A DNA stretch of 64,000 bases, from NCBI RefSeq assembly GCF_000364445.2, contig NZ_CP043538.1, positions 3,107,612 to 3,171,611 on the forward strand. Reading direction: 5' to 3'. Of the stretch, positions 38,191 through 50,340 are shown piece by piece; the first letter of the stretch is position 1, and each line of letters starts with the position of its first letter. Under the pieces are notes generated by a model. It made no database searches. It worked only from the letters and a program-made list of their open reading frames with translations, and had not been told where the DNA came from. The translations under genes were made by a program, and so were the position numbers. The stretch is from Methylobacterium mesophilicum SR1.6/6. GTDB taxonomy: Bacteria > Pseudomonadota > Alphaproteobacteria > Rhizobiales > Beijerinckiaceae.

Positions 38191-39378
38191 ATGCCGGCTG
38201 ATCACGATGCTCCGCACGCCGCCCTGCGCCTCGCGCAGGACCTGATCCGCTGCCCGTCCGTGACGCCCGAGGATCGAGGCGCCCTCGATGTGGTCGCCGA
38301 TGCGCTCCGGCCCGCCGGCTTCGCCATCGAGCGGCCGGCCTTCTCGGAACCCGGGTTCCCCGACACGCCGAACCTCTACGCGCGCCTCGGCCAGGGTGGC
38401 CCCTGCCTGGTCTTCGCCGGTCACACCGACGTCGTTCCGGAGGGCGACGGCGCGTGGCGCCACGGTCCGTTCGACGGCGCGGTGGCCGACGGGATGCTGT
38501 ACGGGCGGGGTGCCGCCGACATGAAGGGCGGCATCGCCTGCATGCTCGCCGCGACGCTGGCATTCCTGGAGAAGCGCGGTTCCAGATTCGACGGCTCCAT
38601 CACGTTCCTGATCACCGGCGACGAGGAGGGGCCGGCGGTCAACGGGACCGTGAAGTTGCTGGACTGGGCACGGGCCCGGGGCGAGCGCTTCGACCACTGC
38701 GTGCTCGGCGAGCCGACCAACCCTGGGCGGCTCGGCGAGATGATCAAGATCGGCCGGCGCGGCTCGCTGACCGGAAAGCTCACCGTACTGGGCCGCCAGG
38801 GCCACGTGGCCTATCCCCACAAGGCGGAGAACCCGATCCCAGGGCTGCTGCGGCTCGCCTCTGCGCTGGTCGCCGAGCCCCTCGACGGTGGGACGGCACA
38901 TTTCGATGCCTCGAACCTGGAACTCACCACGATCGATGTGGGCAATCCGGCAACCAACGTGATCCCGGCTACCGCCCGGGCGACGTTCAACGTCCGCTTC
39001 AACGACGACTGGACAGCGGAAAGCCTGGGTGCCGAGATCCGGCAGCGCCTGGAGCGGGCAGCCGGAAATTCCGTCTCGTTCACCCTCGACCTCCAGCCGT
39101 CGAATGCGCCCGCCTTCCTGACGCGCCCGGATCCCTTTGTGAATCTCGTCTCGGAGGCGATCCGGGCGGAGACTGGCCTGACGCCGGTTCTCTCGACCTC
39201 GGGGGGCACGTCCGATGCGCGCTTCATCAAGGATGCCTGTCCGGTGATCGAATTCGGTCTCGTGGGCGAGACGATGCATCAGGTCGACGAGTGCGTGGCG
39301 GTCGCCGACCTCGAGCGCTTGACGGCCATTTACGGCCGGGTGCTGGAAGCATATTTCAGCGCGCCCAGCCCCTGTTGA
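38191..39378 (+). CDS. dapE: Succinyl-diaminopimelate desuccinylase
   Basis: 395 residues, an M20 di-zinc hydrolase in the lysine and meso-diaminopimelate pathway. [12 protein letters not shown] (first zinc His and Asp), RGAADMKGG (bridging Asp), [12 protein letters not shown] (catalytic Glu pair) and GETMHQVDE (C-terminal His) are all present. The start at 38191 follows GAGGACGGG. An upstream ATG at 38164 is possible. Its last 23 bp overlap the convergent membrane-protein gene. Confidence 0.97.
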   Translation: MPADHDAPHAALRLAQDLIRCPSVTPEDRGALDVVADALRPAGFAIERPAFSEPGFPDTPNLYARLGQGGPCLVFAGHTDVVPEGDGAWRHGPFDGAVADGMLYGRGAADMKGGIACMLAATLAFLEKRGSRFDGSITFLITGDEEGPAVNGTVKLLDWARARGERFDHCVLGEPTNPGRLGEMIKIGRRGSLTGKLTVLGRQGHVAYPHKAENPIPGLLRLASALVAEPLDGGTAHFDASNLELTTIDVGNPATNVIPATARATFNVRFNDDWTAESLGAEIRQRLERAAGNSVSFTLDLQPSNAPAFLTRPDPFVNLVSEAIRAETGLTPVLSTSGGTSDARFIKDACPVIEFGLVGETMHQVDECVAVADLERLTAIYGRVLEAYFSAPSPC

Positions 39379-40735
39379 GCCACCCGAAATAAGCGTCGGC
39401 TACGCTGTTCAGTGGCGGCCTGCTCGCGCCCGGGAACCGTCTGCTTTTCCGACCGAGGCGATCGCCGACCGCAATATAGATTTGACGAAGTCGTTGAACA
39501 TGTGGATCGTCAAGTCTTAACTCTATGCTTCGCCGTACGACGGCAGCAGCGCTTGTCTTGTCAAGGCCTTCAGTCGGGATCAATCCAGAACCGAGAATGA
39601 CCCGACCAACTTCCAAAAGTAAGGCATCGTTCTCGACTTCGTCGTCCGTCGCGAGACGTTCAAGATCGAACAAGGTGCGCACGCCCAGCGGCCACAGCTT
39701 GACGATTTTATCGCGTCCTACTGAACAGCAGAGCTGAGCCTGGGCGACCCAGTCCATAATCTGGTACACGCCAAAGGGCGTTTCCACGAATAGCATCAGC
39801 GGATTGGCGGCCGCTAGATTCTGCGTCGAATGAATGTGATGATCTTCAAGTCGTGAGCGAATATCGCTATCGACTCCGTCAATGATCTCGATTGGCGTTA
39901 TCTTGAAGGCTTGGAAGACCTCTCCTTCTTCATGCTTGAAGTTTTTGAGCTGGTCGCGCTGGATGACCCATCGCAGGGCGACATCGGGCATGATTCCGAC
40001 CACGAAGCACGCTGTGATCACAACCCCGAGGGCGATTGCAGGCGGTTGATGACCCATGAGCGCGAAAACCGGCTTCGCGATCTCGCCACCTACATTCGTC
40101 AGGACGATCGTGATTATCGGAGCCAGAGCTACGCTCAAAAGGATTTTGATCGTTTCAGAACCGATTGCTGCGGGGCTCAAATCGAAATTTCTGATTGCAC
40201 GTAGCAAATTCCGTAAGGCGGTTATGTAGCTGCTGGCGAACGCGGCACACATTCCAAGGAGCCAGAGTTCGGAGAGGCTCCCTGACTTTGGGTAGGCTAC
40301 GTCCGACCAGATCAGTTGGCTGGGCGCGGTGGTGTAGGACGATAAAACATATAATAGCAGAGACAAAGAATAAAATGTCGCAAATCCGGCCAAAGCACTG
40401 AAGGGGCTGCACGCGATCAGCCAAGAGATGATCGAGAAATCTTTGCGTTTGCGATTGTGATCGATCCAATCAACGGTCCTGCGATGCGCGTCGCCACGAA
40501 TGATTTCGGGGTCGCGCCCTCGTTTGTGGCCGACAAAGTATTTGTACTTCACAAATTCAAACGACGGTATCAGATGAATGCAGCCGTCGTCTCCGGAGTC
40601 GAATACGGTGGCGAGGTCAGTTATAATTTCTTGTCGCTGAATCTTAACAGCTTCCCGGATCGATATAAAAAAGCCGGGGTACAGAATCGAAAGTGCAGTG
40701 CAGGCATGGACTGCTGTTGCAAACGGTAGATCCAT
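39356..40735 (-). CDS. Polytopic membrane protein with helix-hairpin-helix-like tail, A/T-rich
   Basis: 459 residues. Hydrophobic segments at about 5-26, 101-133, 155-177, 195-225 and 230-257 suggest five or six TM helices. Residues 265-459 are cytosolic-looking. Within them, [20 protein letters not shown] then [12 protein letters not shown] (about 279-312) and a second unit (about 339-362, [20 protein letters not shown]) have the I..I.GV...R...L spacing of helix-hairpin-helix/SAM-like pairs. The gene is visibly richer in A and T than its neighbours, with different codon use, and its 3' end overlaps dapE by 23 bp. It has a good AGGGGG ribosome-binding site. No family is named, and horizontal acquisition is likely. 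Confidence 0.7.
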   Translation of the reverse strand: MDLPFATAVHACTALSILYPGFFISIREAVKIQRQEIITDLATVFDSGDDGCIHLIPSFEFVKYKYFVGHKRGRDPEIIRGDAHRRTVDWIDHNRKRKDFSIISWLIACSPFSALAGFATFYSLSLLLYVLSSYTTAPSQLIWSDVAYPKSGSLSELWLLGMCAAFASSYITALRNLLRAIRNFDLSPAAIGSETIKILLSVALAPIITIVLTNVGGEIAKPVFALMGHQPPAIALGVVITACFVVGIMPDVALRWVIQRDQLKNFKHEEGEVFQAFKITPIEIIDGVDSDIRSRLEDHHIHSTQNLAAANPLMLFVETPFGVYQIMDWVAQAQLCCSVGRDKIVKLWPLGVRTLFDLERLATDDEVENDALLLEVGRVILGSGLIPTEGLDKTSAAAVVRRSIELRLDDPHVQRLRQIYIAVGDRLGRKSRRFPGASRPPLNSVADAYFGWLNRGWAR

Positions 40736-40830
40736 TCGGGCCCCCTCGAATCGCTCGCAAGTCTCAACGAGGCGAGTGTCTCAGATCGTCCGGAATTTTC
40801 AAACCTAAGGTTGCCAAGCCTCCGTCAGTA

Positions 40831-41589
40831 TCACGCTTCTGCGTAGTCCACACCGACGAAGGTCAGTCCGGCGGCAGGCGCCAGAGGGCCGCACCGGCGC
40901 TTGTCGCCGGAGGCCAGGATGTCGGCCACGTCATCTGCAGATAGGCGTCCGCAGCCGGCGAGCATCAGCGTTCCGACCATTGCCCGCACTTGGTGATGCA
41001 GAAAGGAGCGCGCCGAGGTCGTCACCACGATCTCGTCGTGCAGCGCCATCGGGCCGCGAACGACCTCAAGTTGCTCAAGCGTGCGGACCGGACTGTTCGC
41101 CTGGCACTCGGCCGCGCGGAAGGCCGAGAAGTCGTGTCGGCCGATCAGGCGTCGGGCCGCCGCATGCATGAGGTCTGGGTCGAGGGGCCAAGGTACGTGC
41201 CAGACGTGTGCCCGGGTCAGCGCCGCGGGACTGCGCCGGTTGAGGATCCGGTACCGGTAGTGGCGCCGGATCGCGGAGTGGCGCGCGTCGAAGCTCTCGG
41301 GGACGATCTCGGCCGACAGGATTGCCACCGGCTGCGGCCGGAGATGCGCGTTCAGCGCGTCCCGCACCGTGTCGGTCCGCCATGCCTTGGCGAGGTCGAC
41401 ATGGGCCACCTGATGGATGGCGTGCACGCCGGCATCGGTCCTGCCGGCGCAGGTCAGCCGGGCCTCCTCACCGGAGAAGCGCGTCACCGCCGCCTCGATC
41501 GCCCCCTGGACCGTGGGATCTTCGGCCTGCCGCTGCCAGCCGCAGAACGGACCGCCGTCATATTCGATGACGAGCTTGTAGCGGGGCAT
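40831..41589 (-). CDS. truA: tRNA pseudouridine synthase A
   Basis: 252 residues. [21 protein letters not shown] starts the protein, and Asp52 in [11 protein letters not shown] is the catalytic residue. RHYRYRI and [11 protein letters not shown] follow as in TruA. It modifies U38-U40 of tRNA anticodon arms. Its ATG overlaps the fmt stop (TGATG), showing coupling. Confidence 0.98.
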   Translation of the reverse strand: MPRYKLVIEYDGGPFCGWQRQAEDPTVQGAIEAAVTRFSGEEARLTCAGRTDAGVHAIHQVAHVDLAKAWRTDTVRDALNAHLRPQPVAILSAEIVPESFDARHSAIRRHYRYRILNRRSPAALTRAHVWHVPWPLDPDLMHAAARRLIGRHDFSAFRAAECQANSPVRTLEQLEVVRGPMALHDEIVVTTSARSFLHHQVRAMVGTLMLAGCGRLSADDVADILASGDKRRCGPLAPAAGLTFVGVDYAEA

Positions 41590-42518
41590 CAGCCGAGACG
41601 GGCGCCGAGCGTCAGGCGGGCACCGCGGACGAATTCGGCCCCGCTCGCACTGCCGCCCTTGCCGGCGCGACGGAGCTCCGTCAGCCGCACTGCGCCTTCG
41701 CCGCAGGCTACGATGCCCTCGGCATCGACGAGCGTTCCGGCTCCGCCGGCCCCGTCCGTCTGGACCGCGCGAAGGACCTTCACCCGCTCGGGACCCTTCC
41801 CGAGATCTACCTCGAAGAAGGCGCCCGGGAAGGGCGAGAGCCCGTTGATGTGGTTCGCGACATGTGCGGCCGGGTGTGTCCAGTCGATCCGCGCCTCATC
41901 GTTGGTGATCTTGTGCGCGTAGACGACTCCCTCGTCCGGCTGCGGCGTGAAGGTGAGCGTGCCCCGGTCAAGGAGGCCGACGGCCTGCGCCATGAGGTCG
42001 GCGCCGAGCGGCATCAGAGCGTCGTGCAACGCGCCCGCGGTCATGCCCGGATTGATCGCAATCCGCGCTTCCATCGCCACGGGACCGGTATCGAGCCCGG
42101 CCTCCATGCGCATCACGCCGACACCACTCTCGGCGTCGCCCGCCATGACCGCACGCTGAATCGGCGCCGCCCCGCGCCAGCGCGGCAGGAGCGATCCGTG
42201 CAGGTTGAGGCACCCGTGCTTCGGCGCGTCGAGGATGGCCTGTGGCAGAAGCATCCCGTACGCGACCACCACGGCGACGTCCGCGCGATGCCCCGTGAAG
42301 GTCTCGGCGGCTTCCTCGGTGCGTAGGGTGGCGGGCGTCAGGACCGGCAGCCCGAGCGTCTCGGCCAGGGCATGGACTGGGGAGGGGCGCAGGCTCATGC
42401 CCCGCCCCGCCTTCGCGGGCGCGCGGGTGTAGACGGCCGCGATCTCGTGGCCGTCCTGCACGAGCCGCGCAAGCGTCGGCACCGCGAAGTCGGGTGTGCC
42501 CATGAAAACGACGCGCAT
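41589..42518 (-). CDS. fmt: Methionyl-tRNA formyltransferase
   Basis: 309 residues. [14 protein letters not shown] begins the Rossmann domain, Asn105 and His107 in [16 protein letters not shown] and Asp143 in GLDTGPV form the active site. The C-terminal OB domain (about 205-305) binds Met-tRNA. It formylates the initiator tRNA. It lies 7 bp after def in recR-def-fmt-truA order on the minus strand. Confidence 0.98.
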   Translation of the reverse strand: MRVVFMGTPDFAVPTLARLVQDGHEIAAVYTRAPAKAGRGMSLRPSPVHALAETLGLPVLTPATLRTEEAAETFTGHRADVAVVVAYGMLLPQAILDAPKHGCLNLHGSLLPRWRGAAPIQRAVMAGDAESGVGVMRMEAGLDTGPVAMEARIAINPGMTAGALHDALMPLGADLMAQAVGLLDRGTLTFTPQPDEGVVYAHKITNDEARIDWTHPAAHVANHINGLSPFPGAFFEVDLGKGPERVKVLRAVQTDGAGGAGTLVDAEGIVACGEGAVRLTELRRAGKGGSASGAEFVRGARLTLGARLG

Positions 42519-42525
42519 CGTCGGA

Positions 42526-43041
42526 TCAGGCCGCGTCGCGCTTGGCCGCCTTGGCGAACTTCTTGATCACGCGGTCACGCTTCAGCTTGGACAGGTGGTC
42601 GATAAACAGCACGCCGTTGAGATGATCGATCTCGTGCTGGATGCAGGTCGCGAGCAGCCCATCGGCCTCGATCTCCTGCTCCTTGCCGTCGAGGTCGCGA
42701 AACTTCACGCGGACCCGGTCCGGCCGCTCGACCTCGCCGTAATATTCGGGGATCGACAGGCATCCCTCGTCGTAGACGCGCTTTTCCTCCGAGGACCAGA
42801 CGATCTCGGGATCGATGAACACCCGCGCTTCCCGGACGCCCTCTTCCTTCGACGTGTCGATCGTCACAACGCGCTTGGGCACGCCGATCTGGATCGCCGC
42901 CAGCCCGACGCCGGGTGCATCGTACATCGTCTCGAACATGTCGGCGACGAGGGTGCGGATCTCGGCGGTGATCAGCCCGACCGGATCGGAAGCGCGGCGC
43001 AGGACAGGATCGGGGAGGATGACGAGGGGGCGGATGGTCAT
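42526..43041 (-). CDS. def: Peptide deformylase
   Basis: 171 residues from ATG 43041. Motif 1 GVGLAAIQ (44-51), motif 2 EGCLS (92-96, metal Cys94) and motif 3 HEIDH (136-140) are intact. It removes the formyl group from nascent proteins, complementing fmt next door. The ribosome-binding site is weak. The C-terminus is Lys-rich. Confidence 0.98.
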   Translation of the reverse strand: MTIRPLVILPDPVLRRASDPVGLITAEIRTLVADMFETMYDAPGVGLAAIQIGVPKRVVTIDTSKEEGVREARVFIDPEIVWSSEEKRVYDEGCLSIPEYYGEVERPDRVRVKFRDLDGKEQEIEADGLLATCIQHEIDHLNGVLFIDHLSKLKRDRVIKKFAKAAKRDAA

Positions 43042-43147
43042 GACAGGAACCGGCAGGGACAGCGCCGGGACGAGTCCGGGCAACGCGTCGAATAGGATGC
43101 GGCCGGGAACCGGTCAAATGACCGCCGACCCCCATTTCCCCGGCGGC

Positions 43148-43753
43148 TCAGAAGGCGGTGCGGCTGCGGATGGCGGCGGTCAGCGTCCCCTCGTCGAGAT
43201 AGTCGAGCTCGCCGCCCACAGGCACGCCGTGGGCGAGGCGCGTCACCTTCACGTCGCAGTGCCGGATCGACTCCGTGACGTAGTGGGCCGTGGTCTGGCC
43301 ATCGACGGTGGCATTCAGGGCGAGGATTACCTCCTTCACCTCCGGCTGCGCCACGCGCTCCACCAGGGTCGCGAGGTTCAGGTGCTCCGGCCGCACCCCG
43401 TCCAGCGCCGAGAGCACACCGCCGAGCACGTGGTAGCGCGCCTTCACGGCGCCGGAACGCTCCAGTGCCCAGAGGTCCGACACGTCCTCGACCACCACGA
43501 GCGTCGTCGGGTCGCGCTCCGCATCGCGGCAGATCGTGCAGGGATCCGAGGTGTCGACGTTGCCGCAGCTCGTGCATACGATGATCCGGTCCGCCGCGAC
43601 CCGCATGGCGTCGGCGAGCGGTCCGAGCAGCGTGTCGCGCTTCTTGATAAGCTGAAGGGCGGCCCGGCGGGCCGAGCGCGGTCCAAGCCCCGGCATGCGG
43701 GCGAGGAGCTGAATCAGGCGTTCGATTTCGGGGCCGGCGACGGCTTGGGGCAT
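43148..43753 (-). CDS. recR: Recombination protein RecR
   Basis: 201 residues from ATG 43753. An HhH region ([16 protein letters not shown]) is followed by a zinc finger with Cys60, 63, 72 and 75 ([16 protein letters not shown]), a Toprim domain ([12 protein letters not shown]) and the C-terminal QTTAHYVTE and [16 protein letters not shown]. It acts with RecFO in loading RecA at gaps. It is usually just after ybaB. Here pckA on the opposite strand lies between. Confidence 0.97.
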   Translation of the reverse strand: MPQAVAGPEIERLIQLLARMPGLGPRSARRAALQLIKKRDTLLGPLADAMRVAADRIIVCTSCGNVDTSDPCTICRDAERDPTTLVVVEDVSDLWALERSGAVKARYHVLGGVLSALDGVRPEHLNLATLVERVAQPEVKEVILALNATVDGQTTAHYVTESIRHCDVKVTRLAHGVPVGGELDYLDEGTLTAAIRSRTAF

Positions 43754-44167
43754 CGTGCCTCGTGGTGCCTCTGGGCGGAAGACGAGCGGGCGCTCGGTAT
43801 CGGCATAGCCGTCGGCGCCTGGCATGCAAGGGCGCATGGGCGCTGACGGGGGATGTGGGTATTCAAGAGCCGTTCTGCGCGCCCCGGTGATCGAGCGGGC
43901 GCGTCCGACTGCTTACAGACGGGGGTTCCTGCGTCGACAACTGTGATCTAGCCTGTTGGTACACGTTGCGGGCTCCAGGCGGAGCCCATAATGACAGCGA
44001 AGCTTCGCCGCCTACTCATGCCGAGAGATGGGAAGCTGCCGGGGAACGGTGATCCTGCGTGCGGCGGACCTGTACGACCGCACGGACGTCCCCTGGTTCT
44101 TACCGGTCGACGGTGTCGCCCGGTGCAGTCGCGTCGACGGTCGAACAGGGGCCCGGAGGATACGGTC
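43754..44167. other. Divergent intergenic region between recR and pckA
   Basis: 414 bp. The pckA frame is open upstream to 43991, but the segment lacks PEPCK similarity. It should contain both promoters. I could not define operator sites. Confidence 0.4.
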
Positions 44168-45787
<1,620 letters not shown>

Positions 45788-45794
45788 AAATCAG

Positions 45795-45819
45795 ACGGGC
45801 GGCTCGACGGGCCGCCCGT
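45795..45819 (+). terminator. Terminator of pckA
   Basis: ACGGGCGGC (45795-45803) pairs perfectly with GCCGCCCGT (45811-45819) around a 7-nt loop, 8 bp after the stop, followed by TCCTCC. Confidence 0.75.
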
Positions 45820-45944
45820 TCCTCCGCGTCCTCGCGAGCGCAGCGGCGCAACCCTGGGCAGCGCGACACCCGCAAGCGTGGCCCAACTGGATTGCCTCGC
45901 TGCGCTGGCCAGGACGCCTTCCGACTTGTCGTCCGAACCAGTTC

Positions 45945-46268
45945 CTAGAAAGGCAACTTCATCCCGGGCGGCAGGGGCAGACCCTTCGTGAGCTCGGCCA
46001 TGCGCTCCTGCATAGTCGCTTCCGCCTTCGTTCGGGCGTCGTTGCAGGCCGCCACGATCAGGTCCTCAAGGATTTCGCGCTCGTCCGCCACCATCAGGGA
46101 CGGGTCGATAGTGACGCCCTTCATCTGCCCCTTGGCCGACATGGTGACCCGCACGGAACCGCCGCCCGACGCGCCGGTGACCTCGATCGCGTCCATCTCG
46201 GACTGCAGGTTGGCCATCTTCTCCTGCATGGCCTGAGCCTGCTTCATGATGCCCATCAGGTCGCGCAT
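45945..46268 (-). CDS. YbaB/EbfC family nucleoid-associated protein
   Basis: 107 residues. IMKQAQAMQEKMANLQSEM forms the N-terminal helix, and GGGSVRVTMSAKGQMKGVTIDPSL the central sheet of YbaB. It binds DNA as a dimer. It follows dnaX by 81 bp on the minus strand, the usual dnaX-ybaB pairing. Confidence 0.96.
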   Translation of the reverse strand: MRDLMGIMKQAQAMQEKMANLQSEMDAIEVTGASGGGSVRVTMSAKGQMKGVTIDPSLMVADEREILEDLIVAACNDARTKAEATMQERMAELTKGLPLPPGMKLPF

Positions 46269-46349
46269 GCGGCTGCCTTCCGTTTCCGTGTCGTGGTCTG
46301 ATCTGGGGACGGAGCTGGCGCTCCGCCACGCGGTGCCGGGCGAACAGCG

Positions 46350-48210
46350 CTAAAAGTCGTCGTCCGCGACCTCATCGGCCCGCGCCGCATCACCTTCGCC
46401 CAGGATCTCCGCCTCGGCGGTCGGCAGGGCCTCGGACGCGGTCTCGCGCACGTCGACGATCTCCGCACCGGGGAAGCGCGTCAGCACCTCGCGCACGAAT
46501 GGGTCCGCGGCGGCGTTCTCCCGCCGGGTCTCGGTGGCGGCCCGGGCGGCGGCGTCGAGGGTCGGCGCGCCCTCTTCCTTCGACAGCACGACGGCCCAGC
46601 GCCGCCCTGTCCAGCGCTCGATCGCCGTGGCGATGTCGGTGGCCAGGGTCGGGCGCCCGCCCGGCGCGAGCCGGATCTCGATCCGTCCCTCCTCGAACCG
46701 TACGAGATGGACGTCGCGCTCCAAAGCTGTCCGCAGCAGAATGTCCCGGTTGGCGTCGGCCAGGGCAATCAGATCTTCGAACCGGCCGAGGCGCGGGGTC
46801 GGCGGCGCGACGGACGCCGGCCGCGGCGTGGGGGCCGCCAACGCAGTCGGGGCCGACACCGGGATCGGCTCTGCCGCGATGGTGCGGGGCGCCGCGGCCA
46901 GGGCTGCCGAACCGCCCCGGAGATCCGGGATCGGCGGCAGCGGCGGCCGCGCCGACGGGGGCGGGGACTCGTCCGCGGGCGTGGCGGCGGCCTCGGCCTG
47001 GAGTTGGCGGAGGGCCTCGTCTGGGGTCGGCAGGTCGGCCGCGTAGGCGAGCCGCACGATCGCCATCTCGGCCGCCGCAAGCGGGCGGGGGCAGCTTGCA
47101 CCTCGGGGATCGCTTTGAGCAGGATCTGCCACGCGCGCGACAGGGCCCGGACCGAGAGCTTCTCCGCGAACAGAAGGCCGCGGACGCGCTCGGTCTCGCT
47201 GAGCGTCGGATCGGCAGCGGTCTCCGGGACCACCTTGAGCCGGGTCACGAGATGGGTGAACGCCGCGAGATCCGAGAGCACCACCGACGGATCGGCTCCA
47301 GCATCGTACTGATCGCGCAGCTCCGAGAACGCCGCCGGGACGGAGCCGCGCATCACGGCCTCGAACAGGTCGAGGATACGGGCCCGGTCAGCGAGGCCCA
47401 GCATGTCGCGCACGCCCTGCGCGGTCACCGACCCGGCGCCGTGCGCGATCGCCTGGTCGAGGAGCGAGAGCGCGTCGCGCACGGAGCCTTCGGCCGCGCG
47501 CACGATGGCACCCAGCGCCTCCTCCTCGGCCTCGACACCCTCAGCCGTGCAGACCTTCGCCAGATGGGCATGCAGGGTCGGCGCCTCGACCCGCCGCAAG
47601 TCGAAGCGCTGGCAGCGGGACAGGATCGTCACCGGGACCTTGCGGATCTCCGTGGTAGCAAACACGAACTTGGCGTGGGGGGCGGCTCCTCCAGCGTCTT
47701 CAGGAAGGCGTTGAAGGCCTTCTCGGAGAGCATGTGGACCTCGTCCACGATGTAGACCTTGTAGCGCGCCGAGACCGGCCCATAGCGGATGCCGTCGATG
47801 ATCGCCCGGACGTCGTCGATGCCGGTATGCGAGGCGGCGTCCATCTCCAGCACGTCCATGTGCCGGGATTCCATGATCGCCGCGCAGTGGAGGCCGAGTT
47901 CCGGCATCGACACGGTCGGGCCACCGTCGGCTATACCAGCTCGGGCGTAATTGAGGCCGCGGGCGAGGATGCGCGCCGTCGTGGTCTTGCCGACCCCGCG
48001 GACGCCGGTCAGCATCCAGGCCTGGGGAATGCGGTTGGCCGCGAAGCCATTGGCGAGGGTGCGCACCATCGCGTCCTGGCCGATCAGGTCGCCGAAGTTT
48101 GTCGGGCGGTATTTGCGCGCCAGCACCCGGTAGGGCGTCGCCGCTTCGGGGGGCGCCGGAAACCCGGGCAGGCCCGGCTCGTCGTCAGGCGTGCCGGTCG
48201 AAGCGTCCAT
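46350..48210 (-). CDS. dnaX: DNA polymerase III gamma/tau subunit, reading frame broken by two 1-nt shifts
   Basis: The clamp-loader ATPase is spread over three frames. Frame one (48210 to about 47680) carries YRPTNFGDLIGQ, Walker A GVRGVGKTT, Walker B VYIVDEVHML and LEEPPP. The frame then shifts to FATTEIRKVPVTILSRCQRF and domain III (to about 47095). A second shift leads to PLAAAEMAIVRLAYAADLP and the C-terminal tau-like region ending at 46350. Both shifts fall in C-runs on the coding strand: six instead of seven C (47677-47682) and five instead of six (47087-47091). Adding one C at each restores one roughly 620-residue DnaX. As dnaX is essential, sequencing or assembly error is the likeliest cause. 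Confidence 0.9.
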
Positions 48211-48249
48211 GCCGTGTCGGGATCGGGCTGCCGCGCGGGAAATAGAGGT

Positions 48250-48346
48250 GGGAGGCTGGACGAAGACCCGCTCGGTCTCGTTAGGGCTGCTTCCTTCCGG
48301 ACCTGACCCGGTTGGCGAGTGAAACGTCCCTCGCCAACCCCCCGCC
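48250..48346 (-). ncRNA. ffs: Signal recognition particle RNA (small, 4.5S type)
   Basis: On the minus strand the core GGGTCAGGTCCGGAAGGAAG followed by CAGCCC is the SRP Alu-less domain IV hairpin: the asymmetric loop AGGTCCGG-AAGGAAGCAGCC binds Ffh. Flanking arms extend about 35 nt each side. It lies 40 bp upstream of dnaX, the common ffs-dnaX arrangement. The exact ends are estimates. Confidence 0.93.
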
Positions 48347-48398
48347 GGCTATATGGCCGGGGCTTGCTGCGAACGCAAGCGCCGCCGCGTCACGTCGC

Positions 48399-48659
48399 CT
48401 ACTCGGCCTTGCGCTTCACGATGGCGAGCGTCTTGGGATCGAGCTTCAGGTCGAACTTCTTTCCGTTGGCGTCGATAGCGTCGTCGACCTCGATCATGCC
48501 GTCGTCCAGCTCGATCTCGTCCCACTTGGTGAAGCCTTCCTGCTTCAGCATGGCCTCGACCTTGGCCTGCTGATCGGGCGGGAGCTTCTCGTCCGCATGG
48601 GCGGCGGCGCCGACGCCGGCGATCAGGGCGAGGGCGAGGAGTGGCGGGGCAAGACGCAT
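48399..48659 (-). CDS. PepSY-domain periplasmic protein
   Basis: 86 residues with a signal peptide (MRLAPPLLALALIAGVGAAA, cleavage at AHA/DE near residue 22). The mature part, VEAMLKQEGFTKWDEIELDD then GMIEVDDAIDANGKKFDLKLDP, is one PepSY-like unit, a fold linked to peptidase inhibition or metal and redox sensing. AGGAGA precedes the start at 48659. Confidence 0.8.
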   Translation of the reverse strand: MRLAPPLLALALIAGVGAAAHADEKLPPDQQAKVEAMLKQEGFTKWDEIELDDGMIEVDDAIDANGKKFDLKLDPKTLAIVKRKAE

Positions 48660-48801
48660 GTCAGTCTCCTGTTGGTCGCGGAATGCCGGCTGTGAACAGG
48701 ATTGCGGCACTGGGGTTCCGTCCCGGCGCCGATCCTCTTGAGCACCCCGTGATTCTCCCTCAAACCTGGGCCGTTCCGATCGCCGCGAGGATTTTGCGCC
48801 T

Positions 48802-50340
48802 ATGGTCACCCGCGTCGCCACCGTGGCCTTCGAGGGCATCGAGGCGCGCGCGGTCGACGTGCAGATCCAGATCATCCCCGGCTCGGTGGTGTTCACCGTC
48901 GTCGGCCTGCCCGACAAGGCCGTGGCCGAATCGCGAGAGCGCGTTCGGGGTGCCCTCATCGCGTCCGGGCTGGCGCTGCCGGCCAAGCGCATCACCGTCA
49001 ACCTCGCCCCCGCGGACCTGCCCAAGGAGGGCTCGCACTACGACCTGCCCATCGCCCTGGGCGTCATGGCGGCGATCGGGGCGATCCCGGCCGACGCGCT
49101 CGCCGGCTACTGCGTGCTCGGAGAACTCGCCCTGGACGGGAGCATCACGGCGGTGAACGGCGTGCTGCCGGCCGCCATCGCGGCGGCGGCGCGCGGCCTC
49201 GGCCTGATCTGCCCGGCCGCCACCGGTCCCGAGGCCGCCTGGGCCGGGGGCGACCTCGACGTGCTCGCCCCACGCTCCCTGATCCAGCTCGCCAACCACT
49301 TCAAGGGCAGTCAGGTGATGGCCCGGCCGGTGCCGTCCGTGGCGGCCGGCGCGGGGCCGCTGCCGGATCTCGCCGACATCAAGGGCCAGGAGGGTGCCAA
49401 GCGGGCGCTGGAGATCGCCGCGGCCGGCAGCCACAACCTGCTGATGAACGGGCCACCCGGTTCGGGGAAATCGATGCTGGCCGCCCGGCTGCCCTCGATC
49501 CTGCCGCCGCTCGGCCCTCGGGAGCTGCTCGACATCTCGATGATCCAGTCAGTGGCGGGCGAGCTGAAGGGCGGTGCCCTGTCGAACCGGCGGCCGTTCC
49601 GTCAGCCCCACCACTCCGCCTCCATGGCGGCCCTCGTGGGCGGCGGCCTGGGCGCGCGACCGGGCGAGGTCTCCCTGGCCCATGGCGGCGTCCTGTTCCT
49701 GGACGAGCTGCCCGAGTTCAACGCTCAGGTCCTCGACAGCCTGCGCCAACCCATGGAGACCGGCACGGTGATGATTGCCCGAGCCAATCACCGGGTTACC
49801 TATCCGGCCCGCTTTCAGCTCGTGGCGGCGATGAACCCGTGCCGCTGCGGCCAGGCGCTGGAGCCGGGCTACGCCTGCCGACGTGGCCCGAACGCCCGCT
49901 GCACGGCGCAGTATCAGGCGCGGATCTCGGGGCCGCTGCTCGACCGGATCGACCTGCGCATCGAGGTTCCGGCGGTGACGGCGGCGGATTTGATCCTGCC
50001 GCCGCCCGCGGAGGGGTCCCGCGAGGCGGCCGGGCGGGTGGCGGCGGCCCGGGCGCTTCAGACGACGCGTTATGCGGGACGCGGACTGCCGGCGGCAACT
50101 ACCAACGCGACCTGCCCGGCGAACCTGATCGCGGAGGTCGCGAGTCCCGATGCGGACGGGACGGCGCTGATCCGGCAGGCCGCCGAGACCATGCGGCTCT
50201 CAGCCCGCGGCTTTCACCGGACGCTCCGCGTGGCCCGGACGCTTGCCGATCTCGATGGTGAGCCGCAGGTGCGACGGTTGCACCTCGCCGAGGCGCTTTC
50301 CTACCGCGGACGCGCCGACGGCGCGGCGGCTGCCGCGTGA
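48802..50340 (+). CDS. YifB/ComM family Mg-chelatase-like AAA+ ATPase
   Basis: 512 residues. The N-terminal Lon-like S5-D2 domain (VVGLPDKAVAESRERVR, VNLAPADLPKEGSHYDLPIALG) precedes an AAA+ module with Walker A GPPGSGKS (about 217-224), HHSASMAALVGGG and LFLDELPEF (Walker B). The C-terminal MNPCRCG zinc motif and the Mg-chelatase C domain follow. ComM promotes branch migration during natural transformation in other bacteria. The stop overlaps the GTG of the next gene by 4 bp. Confidence 0.95.
   Translation: MVTRVATVAFEGIEARAVDVQIQIIPGSVVFTVVGLPDKAVAESRERVRGALIASGLALPAKRITVNLAPADLPKEGSHYDLPIALGVMAAIGAIPADALAGYCVLGELALDGSITAVNGVLPAAIAAAARGLGLICPAATGPEAAWAGGDLDVLAPRSLIQLANHFKGSQVMARPVPSVAAGAGPLPDLADIKGQEGAKRALEIAAAGSHNLLMNGPPGSGKSMLAARLPSILPPLGPRELLDISMIQSVAGELKGGALSNRRPFRQPHHSASMAALVGGGLGARPGEVSLAHGGVLFLDELPEFNAQVLDSLRQPMETGTVMIARANHRVTYPARFQLVAAMNPCRCGQALEPGYACRRGPNARCTAQYQARISGPLLDRIDLRIEVPAVTAADLILPPPAEGSREAAGRVAAARALQTTRYAGRGLPAATTNATCPANLIAEVASPDADGTALIRQAAETMRLSARGFHRTLRVARTLADLDGEPQVRRLHLAEALSYRGRADGAAAAA

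Noticed and set aside
39356..40735. An insertion sequence or prophage around the A/T-rich gene
   Set aside because: No transposase, integrase, terminal inverted repeats, target duplication or tRNA site is visible at its edges.
46350..48210. Programmed ribosomal frameshifting as the reason for the dnaX frame breaks
   Set aside because: The breaks are in C-runs inside the ATPase and before the tail, not at an A-rich slippery site with a hairpin, and two shifts would be required.
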